Shown: positions 54,804 to 64,000, counted from the first letter of the stretch. The stretch: 64,000 nucleotides of DNA from Streptococcus cristatus (GCF_003943515.1 NZ_RJPT01000001.1:69033-133032); one strand, 5' to 3'. Notes: a model not told the origin generated them from the letters alone. A program made the numbers and translations.

Positions 54804-56747
54804 ATGTCAAAAATTATCGAACTTCCAGAAATTCTAGCCAATCAGATTGCGGCCGGTGAAGTCATTGAGCGACCTAGCAGCGTGGTCAAGGAGCTAGTGG
54901 AAAATTCAATTGATGCGGGTGCAAGTCAGATTACCATCGAAATCGAGGAGGCCGGACTCAAGACTATCCAGGTAACGGATAATGGTGAGGGTATAGACCA
55001 CGAAGATGTCCCTCTGGCTCTTCGACGCCATGCTACTAGTAAAATCAAGAAGCAGGCGGATCTCTTTCGGATTCGGACACTGGGTTTTCGGGGCGAGGCT
55101 ATTCCTTCCATTGCTTCTGTCTCACGTTTTACTATTGAGACAGCGACGGAAGCCGGCCAGCACGGAACTTTGCTGGTTGCTCAGGGTGGCGAGATTGAAG
55201 AGCATGTGCCTACCAGCAGTCCGGTGGGAACGAAAATCAAGATAGAAGATCTCTTCTTCAATACTCCGGCCCGGCTCAAGTATATGAAGAGCCAGCAGGC
55301 TGAGCTGTCCCATATCGTTGATGTGATTAATCGGCTTAGTCTAGCCCATCCAGAGGTGGCTTTCACCCTTGTCAGCGACGGACGCGAAATGACACGGACT
55401 GCCGGCAGTGGCAATCTGCGTCAGGCTATTGCAGGAATCTATGGTTTGGCAACAGCTAAGAAAATGGTGGAAATCTCTGCTTCGGATTTGGATTTTGAAG
55501 TCAGCGGCTATGTCAGCCTGCCTGAGCTGACTCGCGCCAATCGGAATTATATTACGATTCTCATCAACGGCCGCTATATCAAGAATTTCCTACTTAATCG
55601 TGCTATTTTGGACGGCTACGGCAGCAAGCTTATGGTCGGCCGCTTTCCACTAGCGGTCATCAATATTCAGATTGACCCCTATCTGGCCGATGTCAATGTC
55701 CATCCGACCAAGCAAGAGGTGAGGATCTCTAAAGAACGCGAACTCATGGCCTTGATTTCGCAAGCCATTGCGACTAGTCTCAAGGAGCAGGACCTTATCC
55801 CAGATGCTTTGGAAAATCTAGCCAAATCGACTGTTAAGCGTGCGACTAAGCCCGAACAGACCAGTCTTCCGCTGAAGGAAAATCGCCTCTATTACGATAA
55901 GGAGCAGAATGACTTCTTCCTCAAGCCACAGGTGGCCGAGCAACAGCTATCCTTTGAAGAGTCAGCAAAGTCTGTTCATGAAGCGACAGATGAAAAAGCA
56001 GAACCACAACCGACTTCGGTCAAATTCGCAGAGAGAAAGCCTGCCAGCTATGACCAACTGGACCATCCAGAGCTAGACCAGGCCAGTCTGGAGCGGGCTG
56101 TGGATAAGTTAGAACAGGAAGAGAAATCAAGCTTCCCAGAGTTAGAATATTTCGGCCAGATGCATGGCACCTATCTCTTTGCTCAGGGCAAGGGCGGTCT
56201 TTACATTATTGACCAGCATGCTGCCCAAGAGCGGGTCAAGTATGAGTATTATCGGGAGAAGATTGGGGATGTGGACAATAGCCAGCAGCAGCTCTTGGTG
56301 CCCTATATCTTTGAATTTCCAGCGGACGATATGTTGCGTATCAAGCAGCGGATGGAGCTGTTAGAAGATGCTGGCATCTTTTTAGAAGAGTATGGAGCCA
56401 ACCAGTTTATCCTCCGTGAGCATCCCATTTGGTTCAAGGAAGAGGAGATTGAGGTCGGCATCTATGAGATGTGTGATATGCTTCTCCTGACCAAGGAAGT
56501 TTCTATCAAGAAATATCGAGCAGAGCTAGCCATTATGATGAGTTGCAAACGCTCCATCAAGGCCAATCATAGTCTGGATGACTACTCTGCGCGTGACTTG
56601 CTCTTTCAGCTGTCCCAGTGTGACAATCCTTACAACTGTCCACACGGCCGGCCGGTCTTGGTCAACTTTACCAAGTCGGATATGGAAAAAATGTTCCGTC
56701 GCATTCAGGAAAATCATACTAGCCTGCGGGAGTTGGGGAAATACTAA
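54804..56747 (+). CDS. mutL: DNA mismatch repair protein MutL
   Basis: A 647-residue MutL (HexB in pneumococci). The GHKL ATPase N-terminus shows [29 protein letters not shown] and [10 protein letters not shown]. The C-terminal dimerisation domain follows a variable linker (about 330-450). ATG 54804 with ACGGAGAAAAAG is chosen; an extended -10 (TGTGT-TATAAT, 54770-54775) lies 30 bp upstream. Longer in-frame extension is not supported. The convergent RDD gene follows. Confidence 0.96.
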   Translation: MSKIIELPEILANQIAAGEVIERPSSVVKELVENSIDAGASQITIEIEEAGLKTIQVTDNGEGIDHEDVPLALRRHATSKIKKQADLFRIRTLGFRGEAIPSIASVSRFTIETATEAGQHGTLLVAQGGEIEEHVPTSSPVGTKIKIEDLFFNTPARLKYMKSQQAELSHIVDVINRLSLAHPEVAFTLVSDGREMTRTAGSGNLRQAIAGIYGLATAKKMVEISASDLDFEVSGYVSLPELTRANRNYITILINGRYIKNFLLNRAILDGYGSKLMVGRFPLAVINIQIDPYLADVNVHPTKQEVRISKERELMALISQAIATSLKEQDLIPDALENLAKSTVKRATKPEQTSLPLKENRLYYDKEQNDFFLKPQVAEQQLSFEESAKSVHEATDEKAEPQPTSVKFAERKPASYDQLDHPELDQASLERAVDKLEQEEKSSFPELEYFGQMHGTYLFAQGKGGLYIIDQHAAQERVKYEYYREKIGDVDNSQQQLLVPYIFEFPADDMLRIKQRMELLEDAGIFLEEYGANQFILREHPIWFKEEEIEVGIYEMCDMLLLTKEVSIKKYRAELAIMMSCKRSIKANHSLDDYSARDLLFQLSQCDNPYNCPHGRPVLVNFTKSDMEKMFRRIQENHTSLRELGKY

Positions 56748-56762
56748 ACCTTATAGAAAATC

Positions 56763-56803
56763 AAACAGCCCTAGTCATAGAACTAGAGCTGTTTTGAATT
56801 TTT
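56763..56803. terminator. shared terminator of mutL and the RDD gene
   Basis: AAACAGC-CTAGT pairs with ACTAG-GCTGTTT (one unpaired base each side) around CATAGA, then TTGAATTTTT. It overlaps the stop of the convergent RDD gene. Confidence 0.8.
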
Positions 56804-57304
56804 GAGCTGAACTTGCGTTCCAGCTATCAAATCAGCTGGATGGCGTTTGTCCTTGCGAAGCAATCCCATCAGCAGAAAGATCAAGAAGAGAATCCCTGCT
56901 GAAGTTGACAAGAAAATTGACAGGGTATCTGCTTGATAAGCACTACGGATAGCTCCCATATGTCCCAGCTGCCAAGGGAAAAACTTGATAGCAGAGCGCA
57001 AAAGGCTGTGGGCAAGGCTCCTATGCTTGTAAACCAACTGTAAACCTGCCCAACGCTTGCCAAAACTTCCTTTTCTATAGTCTAGCCAACCAAAGATAAT
57101 AGTTAGAGGCAGGACTGAGGTAGAAAAAGCCAGAAGTTGGCTCTGGGCTTCAGTGAATGCAGGAATACCTTTTAGAACCAGATTATAAAAGCCCATAGCT
57201 AGTAAAAAAAGAGCAATGAGATAGCCTGAGATGAAGAGCCAGTCGCCAAAGAGTTCTTTCAGACGAGTTTTGACAGGTATGAGATTGTCAGTTTTTAGTT
57301 TCAT
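56783..57304 (-). CDS. RDD family membrane protein
   Basis: A 173-residue protein with three to four transmembrane helices and the RDD-family pattern ([15 protein letters not shown] and [15 protein letters not shown]). RDD proteins are small membrane proteins, some linked to ion transport. ATG 57304 with GAAGGTG is chosen; it overlaps the 3' end of the XRE gene by 17 nt. The pairing with a membrane-anchored XRE regulator suggests a regulator-target unit. Confidence 0.8.
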   Translation of the reverse strand: MKLKTDNLIPVKTRLKELFGDWLFISGYLIALFLLAMGFYNLVLKGIPAFTEAQSQLLAFSTSVLPLTIIFGWLDYRKGSFGKRWAGLQLVYKHRSLAHSLLRSAIKFFPWQLGHMGAIRSAYQADTLSIFLSTSAGILFLIFLLMGLLRKDKRHPADLIAGTQVQLKNSKQL

Positions 57305-57791
57305 CTTGAGCACCTTCTTCCTTAGAATCATCAAGGCCAATCACCTTGTCCAGATACTTTTTCTTGATTTTTAGCGCCTTGTTAATAGCCATTGCTGATG
57401 CGATTAAGAGGAAAAAGGTTAACCAGACCAGCGCAGTGAATTTTGCTGGAAAGCTAGAACCTGCGAAAAAGAGAAAGATAGCCAGAGCTGATACAAAAAT
57501 ATATAGAACCTGCCAGAAGCCATAAGATTTTACTTCCTTATAGTAGTGATCTTTTTCGTCTTCTGAGAGGACGGGTTTTATTTCTGGCTTGTCACTGTCT
57601 CCTAAAAGCAGATAATCTGTCGTAACCTGGAAAATCTTGCTCAGTTCTACAATTTTTTCGAGTTCTGGTAGCGCTTGACCAGACTCCCACTTGGAAATGC
57701 TTTGGCGAGAGACATTGATCTGTTCAGCCAGTTTTTCTTGTGACCAGCCTTTTTCTTTTCTTAGTTCAAATAATTTATCAGCGAGTTTCAT
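57288..57791 (-). CDS. membrane-anchored XRE-family regulator
   Basis: A 167-residue protein with an N-terminal Cro/C1 helix-turn-helix ([23 protein letters not shown]), then two transmembrane helices at about 92-110 and 115-135 and a charged tail. This is the common Firmicutes regulator form with a C-terminal membrane part. It lies upstream of, and overlapping, the RDD gene. GGAGG precedes the ATG on the minus strand. Signal and targets are unknown. Confidence 0.84.
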   Translation of the reverse strand: MKLADKLFELRKEKGWSQEKLAEQINVSRQSISKWESGQALPELEKIVELSKIFQVTTDYLLLGDSDKPEIKPVLSEDEKDHYYKEVKSYGFWQVLYIFVSALAIFLFFAGSSFPAKFTALVWLTFFLLIASAMAINKALKIKKKYLDKVIGLDDSKEEGAQDETKN

Positions 57792-57960
57792 GATTGCAGC
57801 CTCCTTTTCTTTGCTAACTCTATCCTAACAGCTTTTATTTATCTTGAGAATACAGCTTCCTGTACATTTTGTCAACCGCTGGTTGCACTTGAGTTTGCAG
57901 TTTTCCGGTAGAAAATATGATATACTAGATAGGCAAAATGATACAAAAAGAAGGAAGATT

Positions 57961-58551
57961 ATGTACGAATATTTTAAAGGAATCATCAGCAAAATTACAG
58001 CCAAATACATTGTATTGGAAGTCAACTCTATCGGCTATATTCTTCATGTGGCCAATCCTTATGCTTACTCAAGTCATCTCCATCAGGAAGCCAAGCTCTA
58101 TGTTCACCAAGTGGTGAGAGAAGACGCGGAGCTTTTATACGGCTTTGCGACCGAGGAGGAGAAGCAGCTCTTTCTCAACTTGATTTCAGTCTCAGGTATT
58201 GGCCCAGTGTCTGCCTTAGCCATCATTGCGGCTGATGATAATGCTGGCTTAGTGCAAGCCATTGAGCAGAAAAATATCACCTACCTGACCAAGTTTCCTA
58301 AGATTGGCAAGAAGACAGCCCAGCAGATGGTGTTAGACTTGGAAGGCAAGGTAGTGGCGGCAGGCAGCCTAGCAGAAAGCAAGGCGCCCGTCCAGACTGC
58401 GGATAATCAGGAGCTGGAAGAAGCCATGGAAGCCATGCTGGCTTTGGGCTACAAAGCTGCTGAGCTCAATAAAATCAAGAAATTCTTTGAAGGAACGACG
58501 GATACAGCAGAAAACTATATCAAGTCCGCTCTTAAGATGTTGGTGAAATAG
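57961..58551 (+). CDS. ruvA: Holliday junction DNA helicase subunit RuvA
   Basis: A 196-residue RuvA, which binds four-way junctions and loads RuvB. It has the N-terminal OB fold ([12 protein letters not shown]), helix-hairpin-helix motifs ([32 protein letters not shown]) and the C-terminal RuvB-binding domain. ATG 57961 with GAAGGAAG is chosen. tag follows 9 bp later and the CPBP gene after that, forming a repair-centred operon; ruvB is elsewhere. Confidence 0.95.
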   Translation: MYEYFKGIISKITAKYIVLEVNSIGYILHVANPYAYSSHLHQEAKLYVHQVVREDAELLYGFATEEEKQLFLNLISVSGIGPVSALAIIAADDNAGLVQAIEQKNITYLTKFPKIGKKTAQQMVLDLEGKVVAAGSLAESKAPVQTADNQELEEAMEAMLALGYKAAELNKIKKFFEGTTDTAENYIKSALKMLVK

Positions 58552-58560
58552 GAGGAAGAT

Positions 58561-59115
58561 ATGACCAAACGTTGTGGCTGGGTAAAAATGAACAACCCCT
58601 TGTATGTAGCCTATCATGATGAGGAGTGGGGCAAGCCCCTCCATGATGATCAGAAATTATTTGAATTGCTCTGCATGGAGACCTATCAGGCTGGACTTTC
58701 TTGGGAGACCATTCTGAATAAACGCCAAGCCTTCCGAGAAGCTTTTCATTTCTATGATGCCCAGAAAATTGCCCAAATGACGGATGCAGACTTGGATGCT
58801 CTTTTGGATAATCCTAATATCGTCCGCAATAAGATGAAAATCTATGCGACTAGGGATAATGCCCAAGCTTTTTTGGCTGTTCAAAAGCAGTTTGGCTCTT
58901 TTAATGACTATATCTGGTCTTTTGTAGACTTCAAAACGATTGACAATCAAATTACGAACTACAAGGAAGCTCCGACTAAGACAGAGCTGTCAGAAACCAT
59001 GTCCAAGGCGCTGAAAAAGCAAGGCTTCAAATTTGTCGGTCCTGTTTGTGTATATTCATTTCTAGAAGCAGCTGGCCTTATCAATGACCATGAAAATAAT
59101 TGTGATTGGAAGTAG
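58561..59115 (+). CDS. tag: DNA-3-methyladenine glycosylase I
   Basis: A 184-residue Tag-family base excision enzyme that removes 3-methyladenine. The N-terminal CGW...YHDEEWG segment, the LCMETYQAGLSWETIL motif and the zinc-ligand set (early Cys and His, late H-x-x-N-C) are visible. It is 9 bp after ruvA and 4 bp before the CPBP gene, with GGAGGAAG before the ATG. Confidence 0.93.
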   Translation: MTKRCGWVKMNNPLYVAYHDEEWGKPLHDDQKLFELLCMETYQAGLSWETILNKRQAFREAFHFYDAQKIAQMTDADLDALLDNPNIVRNKMKIYATRDNAQAFLAVQKQFGSFNDYIWSFVDFKTIDNQITNYKEAPTKTELSETMSKALKKQGFKFVGPVCVYSFLEAAGLINDHENNCDWK

Positions 59116-59119
59116 AACA

Positions 59120-59779
59120 ATGAAAACAAGAAAATTTCTCCTCATTTTTATCACCCTCTATACGATCTTATTCCTAGCTAGAGGCTTGCAGTTGATTGGG
59201 ATAAATTGGTTGATTTACCCAGTTTATTTCCTTTTATTTATCTTGGGAATCTTAGCTTATCGGGAAGAATTAAAGGAGCAGCTGGCCTTGATTCTGACCA
59301 AGAAGAAGGAATTTCTAAAAACGATCTCCTTGTATATGTTCTTTGTTTTCCTCCTGTCCATTGCCTGCAACCAGCTTTCAGTTCTGATTAAACAGAGTCT
59401 GGGCTTGCCATTGCAGGGGCAGAATGATGCTAGTATTCAAGGTGCCTTGTTGAAAAACCCCTTTCTAATCTTGGTGATCGGTTGCTTTATCGGGCCAATT
59501 GTTGAAGAGTTTTTCTTCCGTCGCTTTTTCCTAGGCACTTTCTTGGCAAAATTCTCTAACTGGCTAGGTATTGTGTTAACCACCTTTCTATTTGCCACCC
59601 TTCATATGCACAGCTGGGACTTGTCAGAGTGGGTGACAGTAATTTCCTATCTTGGCGGAGGACTTCTTCTCTCGCTCCTGTATCTGAGAAAGGACAAAAA
59701 TATCTGGTATCCAATTGCCCTCCATTGTTGCAATAATATCATTGCTTTTGTGGTTACAATTTTTTCAATAAGCCAGTAG
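59120..59779 (+). CDS. CPBP-family intramembrane metalloprotease
   Basis: A 219-residue protein with six or more transmembrane helices. All three motifs of the CAAX-protease/bacteriocin-processing family are present: EEFFFRR (EExxxR), FATLH (FxxxH) and HCCNN (HxxxN-type). Some streptococcal relatives give bacteriocin immunity or process peptides; the substrate here is unknown. ATG 59120 with GGAAG is preferred to an upstream frame overlapping tag. Confidence 0.87.
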   Translation: MKTRKFLLIFITLYTILFLARGLQLIGINWLIYPVYFLLFILGILAYREELKEQLALILTKKKEFLKTISLYMFFVFLLSIACNQLSVLIKQSLGLPLQGQNDASIQGALLKNPFLILVIGCFIGPIVEEFFFRRFFLGTFLAKFSNWLGIVLTTFLFATLHMHSWDLSEWVTVISYLGGGLLLSLLYLRKDKNIWYPIALHCCNNIIAFVVTIFSISQ

Positions 59780-59850
59780 ACTACTAAGTCAATAAAAAGA
59801 AGATATTGTGCTCTAGTAACTTTTGAGGTTATTCAGAAAGGAAGTGAAGG

Positions 59851-60408
59851 ATGGATAATAAAGCCTTAGTATATTTGGCAGAGAATCGTATCTTGGAGAC
59901 GGAGCGTCTCCTCCTACGTCCTATGACTATGGATGATTTGTTGGATTATCATGAATATACTTCAGATGGAGAATTATTAAAATATGATTATCCAGAGCAC
60001 CAAAGCATAGAAGAGAGCAGAGAGAGTCTTGTTTTATATAATTTAAGTGCTCCTTTGGGGCGCTACGGTATTGAGCTGAAATCTGAAGGTAAATTAATTG
60101 GCAATATCTCTCTTCGAATAGATACGGAACAAGAAACGGCGGAAATAGGCTATACTGTCAATGCTGACTATCACAGAAAAGGTTACGCAACTGAAGCAGC
60201 CTTAGCCTTGAAAGAATTGGCTCAGAACATGCCGGGGGTAAAAATATTTCTTGCCCACACGACTAAGCCCAATCTTGCTAGTCAAGGAGTTTTAGAAAAA
60301 ATTGGGATGACCTTGATGTGGGAAAAGGAGGGCCTTAGCCTTCGCGGAGAGCCAACCATCCGTCTCCGCTATGAAAGTCAGTTAAAGAATGACGAAAAAA
60401 AGGCCTAG
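59851..60408 (+). CDS. GNAT-family N-acetyltransferase (RimJ/RimL-like)
   Basis: A 185-residue acetyltransferase beginning with ILETERLLLRPMTMDDL, a typical start of RimJ/RimL-type GNATs. The acetyl-CoA loop is IGYTVNADYHRKGYATEA. A conserved NLASQGVLEKIGM segment follows. The acceptor is unknown; this group modifies protein N-termini or small molecules. GAAAGGAAGTGAAGG precedes the ATG. The stop codon lies in the terminator hairpin. Confidence 0.85.
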   Translation: MDNKALVYLAENRILETERLLLRPMTMDDLLDYHEYTSDGELLKYDYPEHQSIEESRESLVLYNLSAPLGRYGIELKSEGKLIGNISLRIDTEQETAEIGYTVNADYHRKGYATEAALALKELAQNMPGVKIFLAHTTKPNLASQGVLEKIGMTLMWEKEGLSLRGEPTIRLRYESQLKNDEKKA

Positions 60409-60433
60409 ACAAGATAGTTGTCTAAGCCTTTTC
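60397..60433 (+). terminator. terminator after the GNAT gene
   Basis: AAAAGGC-TAGACAA pairs with TTGTCTA-GCCTTTT around GATAG; probably bidirectional with the convergent XRE gene. Confidence 0.88.
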
Positions 60434-60451
60434 TATACAGTGTGAATATTA

Positions 60452-60862
60452 TTACTCTTCCTTTTGCATCCAAATCTTTTCCTTGATAAAGATGCGCAGC
60501 TCATAGAAAAGCATAAAGAGAGTAGAGACGAGGAAGCCTGCCATAAAGATATGGTGCAAATAAGCAAAGACACCAATGTAAACCAAGATGGAAAAAAGGT
60601 AGAGGATGACTAAATAATGCCATTTCTTGGCCTTGCTGTCTTCGATGACCTTTTTCTCCAAACGCTCGTCCTCCTTGATGAGCTGGTCTAGACTGAGATC
60701 AAACTCCCGACTGATAGCGATGAGATTGCCAATATCAGGGATTCCTTTTCCACTTTCCCAGCGGGCAATGGCAGAGCGGGAAACCTTGAGTCTTTCAGCC
60801 AAGGCTTCCTGAGTGAGTTGATGTTGTTGACGAATATCTTTGAGAACTTGAGAAATTTTCAT
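60452..60862 (-). CDS. XRE-family regulator with C-terminal membrane helices
   Basis: A 136-residue protein. It has an N-terminal helix-turn-helix (LTQEALAERLKVSRSAIARWES), a charged linker to about residue 80, then two hydrophobic helices (about 83-104, 107-122) and a basic tail. It has the same architecture as the regulator beside mutL but is shorter. It is monocistronic. Nine-base direct repeats around its own promoter suggest autoregulation. Confidence 0.84.
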   Translation of the reverse strand: MKISQVLKDIRQQHQLTQEALAERLKVSRSAIARWESGKGIPDIGNLIAISREFDLSLDQLIKEDERLEKKVIEDSKAKKWHYLVILYLFSILVYIGVFAYLHHIFMAGFLVSTLFMLFYELRIFIKEKIWMQKEE

Positions 60863-60894
60863 GATGCTTCCCTTTCTTTTCTAGTGAAATAAAT

Positions 60895-60953
60895 AAGTTT
60901 CTTCTTTACATCCTTTTCATGTTTATTATAAAAAGAAAAAGTTTCTTTGCCAA
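60895..60953 (-). promoter_or_regulatory. XRE promoter with AAGAAACTT direct repeats
   Basis: Minus strand: -35 TTGGCA (60953-60948), 17 bp, -10 TATAAT (60930-60925). The 9-mer AAGAAACTT (plus strand AAGTTTCTT) occurs at 60939-60947, next to -35, and at 60895-60903, downstream of the start point, 44 bp apart. Confidence 0.65.
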
Positions 60954-61006
60954 TAGCATCTGCCTAACAATCCAGTTATTCTCCATAACAAACAGATTTT
61001 CAAAAG

Positions 61007-61047
61007 TTATCCACAGGATGTTGACAACTTTGTCAATCAAGTTGACA
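61007..61047 (+). promoter_or_regulatory. DnaA box and TTGACAA palindrome upstream of cinA
   Basis: TTATCCACA at 61007-61015 is a perfect DnaA box. It is followed by TTGACAA-CT-TTGTCAA (61021-61036) and another TTGACA at 61042. None has a -10 at the right distance, so these may be protein-binding sites rather than promoter parts. The rest of the 60863-61138 gap holds only the promoters listed. Confidence 0.45.
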
Positions 61048-61098
61048 GCTCTTTTTATTTCCTGAAATGAAAATCAACTTTTTTACTCTTTTTTGTGA

Positions 61099-61121
61099 TA
61101 AAATAAAGCCAATTCCGAATA
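61099..61121 (+). promoter_or_regulatory. cinA promoter region: vegetative -10 and competence combox
   Basis: TCCGAATA at 61114-61121 matches the combox (TNCGAATA) recognised by the competence sigma factor ComX, with T-rich sequence upstream. A vegetative -10 TAAAAT lies at 61099-61104. In pneumococcus cinA-recA is a late competence operon, which supports the reading. Confidence 0.78.
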
Positions 61122-61138
61122 GTAAGGTAGGAGGTTCT

Positions 61139-62395
61139 ATGAAAGCAGAAATTATTGCTGTGGGCACCGAGATTCTGACAGGTCAGATTGTCAATACCAA
61201 TGCCCAATTTTTATCTGAAAAGCTAGCGAGTCTAGGGATTGATGTCTATTTTCAGACAGCAGTGGGGGACAATGAAAACCGTCTTCTCTCTGTCCTAGAA
61301 ATTGCCAAAGAGCGCAGTGATTTAATTATCCTGACAGGGGGCTTGGGACCAACAGAGGACGATTTGACCAAGCAGACTTTGGCTAAATTTGTCGGTCGAG
61401 ATTTGAGCTTCGACCCAGCGGCTGTGGAAAAGCTAGATTGCTTTTTTGCTAGCCGACCAGATTATGCTCGAACACCTAACAATGAGCGTCAGGCTCAGCT
61501 GGTCGAAGGCTCGACGCCGTTAACAAATGCGACCGGCTTAGCTGTTGGAGGATTGTTAGAAGCAGACGGAGTGACCTATGTAGTCTTGCCTGGCCCGCCT
61601 AGCGAGCTCAAGCCTATGGTTAATAACGAGCTGGTCCCCCTCTTATCCACAGGCCAGAAATTGTATTCACGGGTGCTCCGCTTCTTCGGTATTGGTGAGA
61701 GTCAGTTAGTGACTATTTTGGCTGAAATGATTGATCAACAAAGCGATCCGACCATTGCACCTTATGCAAAGACGGGCGAAGTGACCTTGCGACTGTCCAC
61801 CAAGGCATTGAGTCAGGCAGAAGCGGATACTAAGTTTGAGGCTGTGGAAAAGTCTATTTTGGCGTATCAGAGTTTTGAGGGGCAGTCTTTGTCCGAGATT
61901 TTCTATGGTTATGGAGATGACAATTCCTTGGCTCAGGTGGCTTTCGACTTGCTGAAGAGTCAAGGGAAGACGATTTCGGCGGCGGAGAGTTTGACAGCTG
62001 GCCTCTTTCAAGCGACCTTGGCTGATTTTGCTGGAGCTTCAGCTATTTTTTCAGGTGGCTTTGTCACCTACAGCATGGAAGAAAAGAGCCGGATGCTGGA
62101 TATCCCGTTGGGAGATCTGGAGAAGCATGGTGTCGTTTCAGCTTTTACGGCTGGGAAAATGGCAGAGCAGGCTAGAAAGCTGACTCAGAGTGACTTGGCT
62201 GTCAGTCTGACAGGTGTGGCTGGACCAGATTCACTGGAAGGTCATCCAGCTGGAACGGTTTTTATCGGCTTAGCGAGTGAATCAGGAACGGAAACCATTA
62301 AGGTAAATATTGCTGGACGCAGCCGTCGTGATGTGCGAAAGATTGCTGTTATGCATGCCTTCAACCTCGTACGAAAAACTTTATTAAAGAACTGA
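61139..62395 (+). CDS. cinA: CinA, competence/damage-inducible protein
   Basis: A 418-residue protein with the N-terminal molybdopterin-binding-like domain ([31 protein letters not shown]) and the C-terminal CinA domain, an NMN deamidase in relatives ([22 protein letters not shown]). In streptococci it is co-expressed with recA during competence and helps localise RecA. ATG 61139 with TAGGAGG is chosen; the combox lies just upstream, so a longer N-terminus is excluded. Confidence 0.94.
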   Translation: MKAEIIAVGTEILTGQIVNTNAQFLSEKLASLGIDVYFQTAVGDNENRLLSVLEIAKERSDLIILTGGLGPTEDDLTKQTLAKFVGRDLSFDPAAVEKLDCFFASRPDYARTPNNERQAQLVEGSTPLTNATGLAVGGLLEADGVTYVVLPGPPSELKPMVNNELVPLLSTGQKLYSRVLRFFGIGESQLVTILAEMIDQQSDPTIAPYAKTGEVTLRLSTKALSQAEADTKFEAVEKSILAYQSFEGQSLSEIFYGYGDDNSLAQVAFDLLKSQGKTISAAESLTAGLFQATLADFAGASAIFSGGFVTYSMEEKSRMLDIPLGDLEKHGVVSAFTAGKMAEQARKLTQSDLAVSLTGVAGPDSLEGHPAGTVFIGLASESGTETIKVNIAGRSRRDVRKIAVMHAFNLVRKTLLKN

Positions 62396-62402
62396 TTTTT
62401 GG

Positions 62403-62408
62403 TATAAT
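62403..62408 (+). promoter_or_regulatory. recA internal promoter -10
   Basis: TTTTTGG-TATAAT right after the cinA stop gives an extended -10 for recA independent of the competence promoter. Confidence 0.5.
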
Positions 62409-62452
62409 AAAAAGATGGCCAAAAGATATTTTAGAAAAAATAGGAGAAATAA

Positions 62453-63601
62453 ATGGCAAAAAAACAGAAAAATTTGGATGAAATCACAAAGAAATTTGGA
62501 GATGAACGCCAAAAAGCTTTGGATAACGCTCTTAAGAATATTGAAAAAGATTTCGGTAAGGGAGCTATTATGCGCTTGGGCGAGCGAGCGGAGCAAAAGG
62601 TTCAAGTCATGAGTTCAGGCTCTCTGGCTTTGGATATCGCCCTCGGTGCGGGTGGTTATCCTAAGGGGCGGATTATTGAGATTTATGGTCCAGAGTCTTC
62701 TGGTAAGACAACCGTTGCCCTTCATGCAGTTGCTCAAGCTCAAAAAGAAGGCGGCATCGCAGCCTTTATCGATGCAGAGCACGCTTTGGATCCGTCATAC
62801 GCTGCAGCTCTGGGTGTAAACATTGATGAGTTGCTGCTGTCACAACCAGACTCAGGGGAGCAAGGTCTTGAAATTGCAGGAAAATTGATTGACTCTGGTG
62901 CCGTTGATTTGGTCGTTGTCGACTCAGTTGCGGCTCTTGTACCTCGTGCAGAAATCGATGGCGATATCGGTGACAGCCACGTTGGTTTGCAGGCTCGGAT
63001 GATGAGTCAGGCCATGCGCAAACTGTCTGCTTCTATCAACAAAACTAAGACGATTGCCATCTTTATCAACCAACTTCGTGAAAAAGTTGGTGTTATGTTT
63101 GGAAATCCTGAAACAACACCAGGTGGACGTGCTTTGAAGTTCTACGCATCTGTTCGTCTGGATGTCCGTGGCAATACCCAAATCAAGGGTACGGGCGATG
63201 CGAAAGATACAAATGTCGGTAAGGAAACTAAAATCAAGGTCGTTAAAAACAAGGTGGCTCCACCATTCAAGGAAGCCTTTGTGGAAATCATGTACGGAGA
63301 AGGTATTTCTAAGACAGGCGAGCTGATTAAGATTGCGACTGACTTGGATATCATCAAAAAAGCGGGTGCTTGGTACTCTTACAATGATGAAAAAATCGGT
63401 CAAGGATCTGAAAATGCGAAGAAATATTTGGCTGATCATCCAGAAGTCTTTGATGAAATCGACCGTCAAGTCCGTGTACGTTACGGCTTGATTGAGGAAG
63501 ATGAGCCAGCAGAAGCAGTGAAGGGTAAGGCTGAGGCTCCTCTTGAAAAATTAGAAGAAGTGACTCTTGATCTAGACGATGCCTTTGATATTGAGGAATA
63601 A
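62453..63601 (+). CDS. recA: RecA recombinase
   Basis: A 382-residue RecA, which forms filaments on single-stranded DNA and drives strand exchange in repair and transformation. It has Walker [35 protein letters not shown] and the L2 region [20 protein letters not shown]. The C-terminal tail is acidic, as usual. GGAGAAATAA precedes the ATG, 57 bp after cinA. Confidence 0.97.
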   Translation: MAKKQKNLDEITKKFGDERQKALDNALKNIEKDFGKGAIMRLGERAEQKVQVMSSGSLALDIALGAGGYPKGRIIEIYGPESSGKTTVALHAVAQAQKEGGIAAFIDAEHALDPSYAAALGVNIDELLLSQPDSGEQGLEIAGKLIDSGAVDLVVVDSVAALVPRAEIDGDIGDSHVGLQARMMSQAMRKLSASINKTKTIAIFINQLREKVGVMFGNPETTPGGRALKFYASVRLDVRGNTQIKGTGDAKDTNVGKETKIKVVKNKVAPPFKEAFVEIMYGEGISKTGELIKIATDLDIIKKAGAWYSYNDEKIGQGSENAKKYLADHPEVFDEIDRQVRVRYGLIEEDEPAEAVKGKAEAPLEKLEEVTLDLDDAFDIEE

Positions 63602-63613
63602 TTTTTCAAAATA

Positions 63614-63636
63614 GGTCGCAAGACCGATGGTTTTTG
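63614..63636 (+). terminator. weak terminator after recA
   Basis: GGTC-GCAA-GACC is followed by GATGGTTTTTG. The stem is short and the T-run is displaced, so read-through into spx is possible. Confidence 0.4.
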
Positions 63637-63639
63637 TGG

Positions 63640-63663
63640 TATAATATACTACGATAGTAGTAT
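63640..63663 (+). promoter_or_regulatory. spx promoter with inverted repeat
   Basis: Extended -10 TGG-TATAAT (-10 at 63640-63645) followed directly by the perfect inverted repeat ATACTAC-GATA-GTAGTAT (63646-63663), which covers the transcription start and looks like an operator. The bound regulator is unknown. Confidence 0.6.
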
Positions 63664-63686
63664 CGTGTAGCGAAAGGAGTACTTGC

Positions 63687-64000
63687 ATGATCACAATTTA
63701 TACGGTTTCAAGTTGTACTAGCTGCAAAAAAGCAAAGACCTGGCTAAACGCCCATCAATTGACTTACAAGGAGCAAAACCTTGGTAAGGAAGGAATTACC
63801 AAAGAAGAAATTCTTGATATTTTAGCAAAAACTGAAAATGGCATTGCCAGCATTGTATCTTCAAAAAACCGTTATGCAAAAGGACTCGGTGTTGATATTG
63901 AAGATTTGAGTGTAAACGAAGTCATTGACATCATCATGGAAACACCGCGGATTCTGAAAAGTCCGATTTTGGTGGATGACAAGCGTCTCCAAGTTGGTTA
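63687..64000 (+). CDS. spx: Spx-family RNA polymerase-binding regulator (partial)
   Basis: The first 104 codons of an ArsC/Spx-family protein run off the window end. Its N-terminus is MITIYTVSSCTSCKKAKTWL with the CxxC redox switch (CTSC). The later RILKSPILVDDKRLQVG segment matches Spx rather than arsenate reductase. Spx binds the RNA polymerase alpha subunit and controls oxidative stress genes. CGAAAGGAG precedes ATG 63687. Streptococci carry two Spx paralogues; the recA-spx order suggests SpxA1, but this is inference. Confidence 0.88.
   Translation, partial: MITIYTVSSCTSCKKAKTWLNAHQLTYKEQNLGKEGITKEEILDILAKTENGIASIVSSKNRYAKGLGVDIEDLSVNEVIDIIMETPRILKSPILVDDKRLQVG

Noticed and set aside
62924..63469. 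181-codon antisense frame inside recA
   Set aside because: Shadow frame; recA itself is intact and conserved.
1..64000. tRNA, rRNA and riboswitch genes
   Set aside because: I saw no cloverleaf-like segments with conserved TTCRANNC loops, no rRNA and no recognised riboswitch cores; weak cases could have been missed without a covariance search.

Overview
This window reads as chromosomal DNA of an oral-type Streptococcus, probably of the sanguinis/gordonii/mitis neighbourhood. The basis is the gene content: a pneumococcus-like maltodextrin regulon (malX-malC-malD-malA-malR facing malQ-glgP), the cinA-recA pair behind a competence combox, a mutS/mutL/ruvA/tag repair block beside argR-argS, Spx, and a LytTR-DUF3021 regulatory pair. 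Species cannot be fixed from sequence alone. Most of the window is ordinary streptococcal core. Two AT-richer accessory stretches stand out: about 1-15900 and about 22200-27500.

Region 1 (1-14452) is a type VIIb secretion locus. It holds esxA, an intrinsic terminator, essA, esaB, essB and essC, then an LXG effector cassette (two small helical partner proteins, an unrecognised 216-residue protein, an LXG protein with a hydrophobic glycine/alanine-rich C-terminus, a membrane/TPR-like protein that may give immunity, and a DUF4176 protein). esaA lies last, behind its own terminator and promoter. A decayed ISL3-family element (14453-15863) follows.

Region 2 (15875-22218) carries a HAD phosphatase gene with an in-frame stop, its DeoR-type regulator, an MFS transporter, a TetR regulator divergent from a CzcD-like cation exporter, and a membrane protein/XRE regulator/Maf operon.

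Region 3 (22243-27500) is the most novel part. A perfect-consensus promoter drives an 879-residue serine-rich protein made of about 26 tandem 26-residue units. It has no signal peptide, membrane span or LPXTG anchor. The next gene encodes a shortened glycosidase-family-1 relative with altered active-site surroundings. Gene debris (a DNA alkylation repair remnant and a possible lipoprotein remnant) flanks a SAP-like gene.

Region 4 (27526-48591) is core: rpmF-rpmG, ilvD with a nearby Fe-S assembly factor, hisS, aspS, a YitT protein, and the whole maltodextrin regulon. This runs from pulA through malR-malA-malD-malC-malX to malQ-glgP, with visible promoters and operator palindromes. A small membrane protein, nrdI and another small membrane-anchored protein follow.

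Region 5 (48643-64000) holds argS/argR, mutS, a composite intergenic repeat, a LytTR-DUF3021 pair, mutL, an XRE-RDD pair, ruvA, tag, a CPBP protease, a GNAT acetyltransferase, another membrane-linked XRE regulator, cinA-recA and a partial spx. No tRNA, rRNA, riboswitch, T-box or CRISPR array was found.
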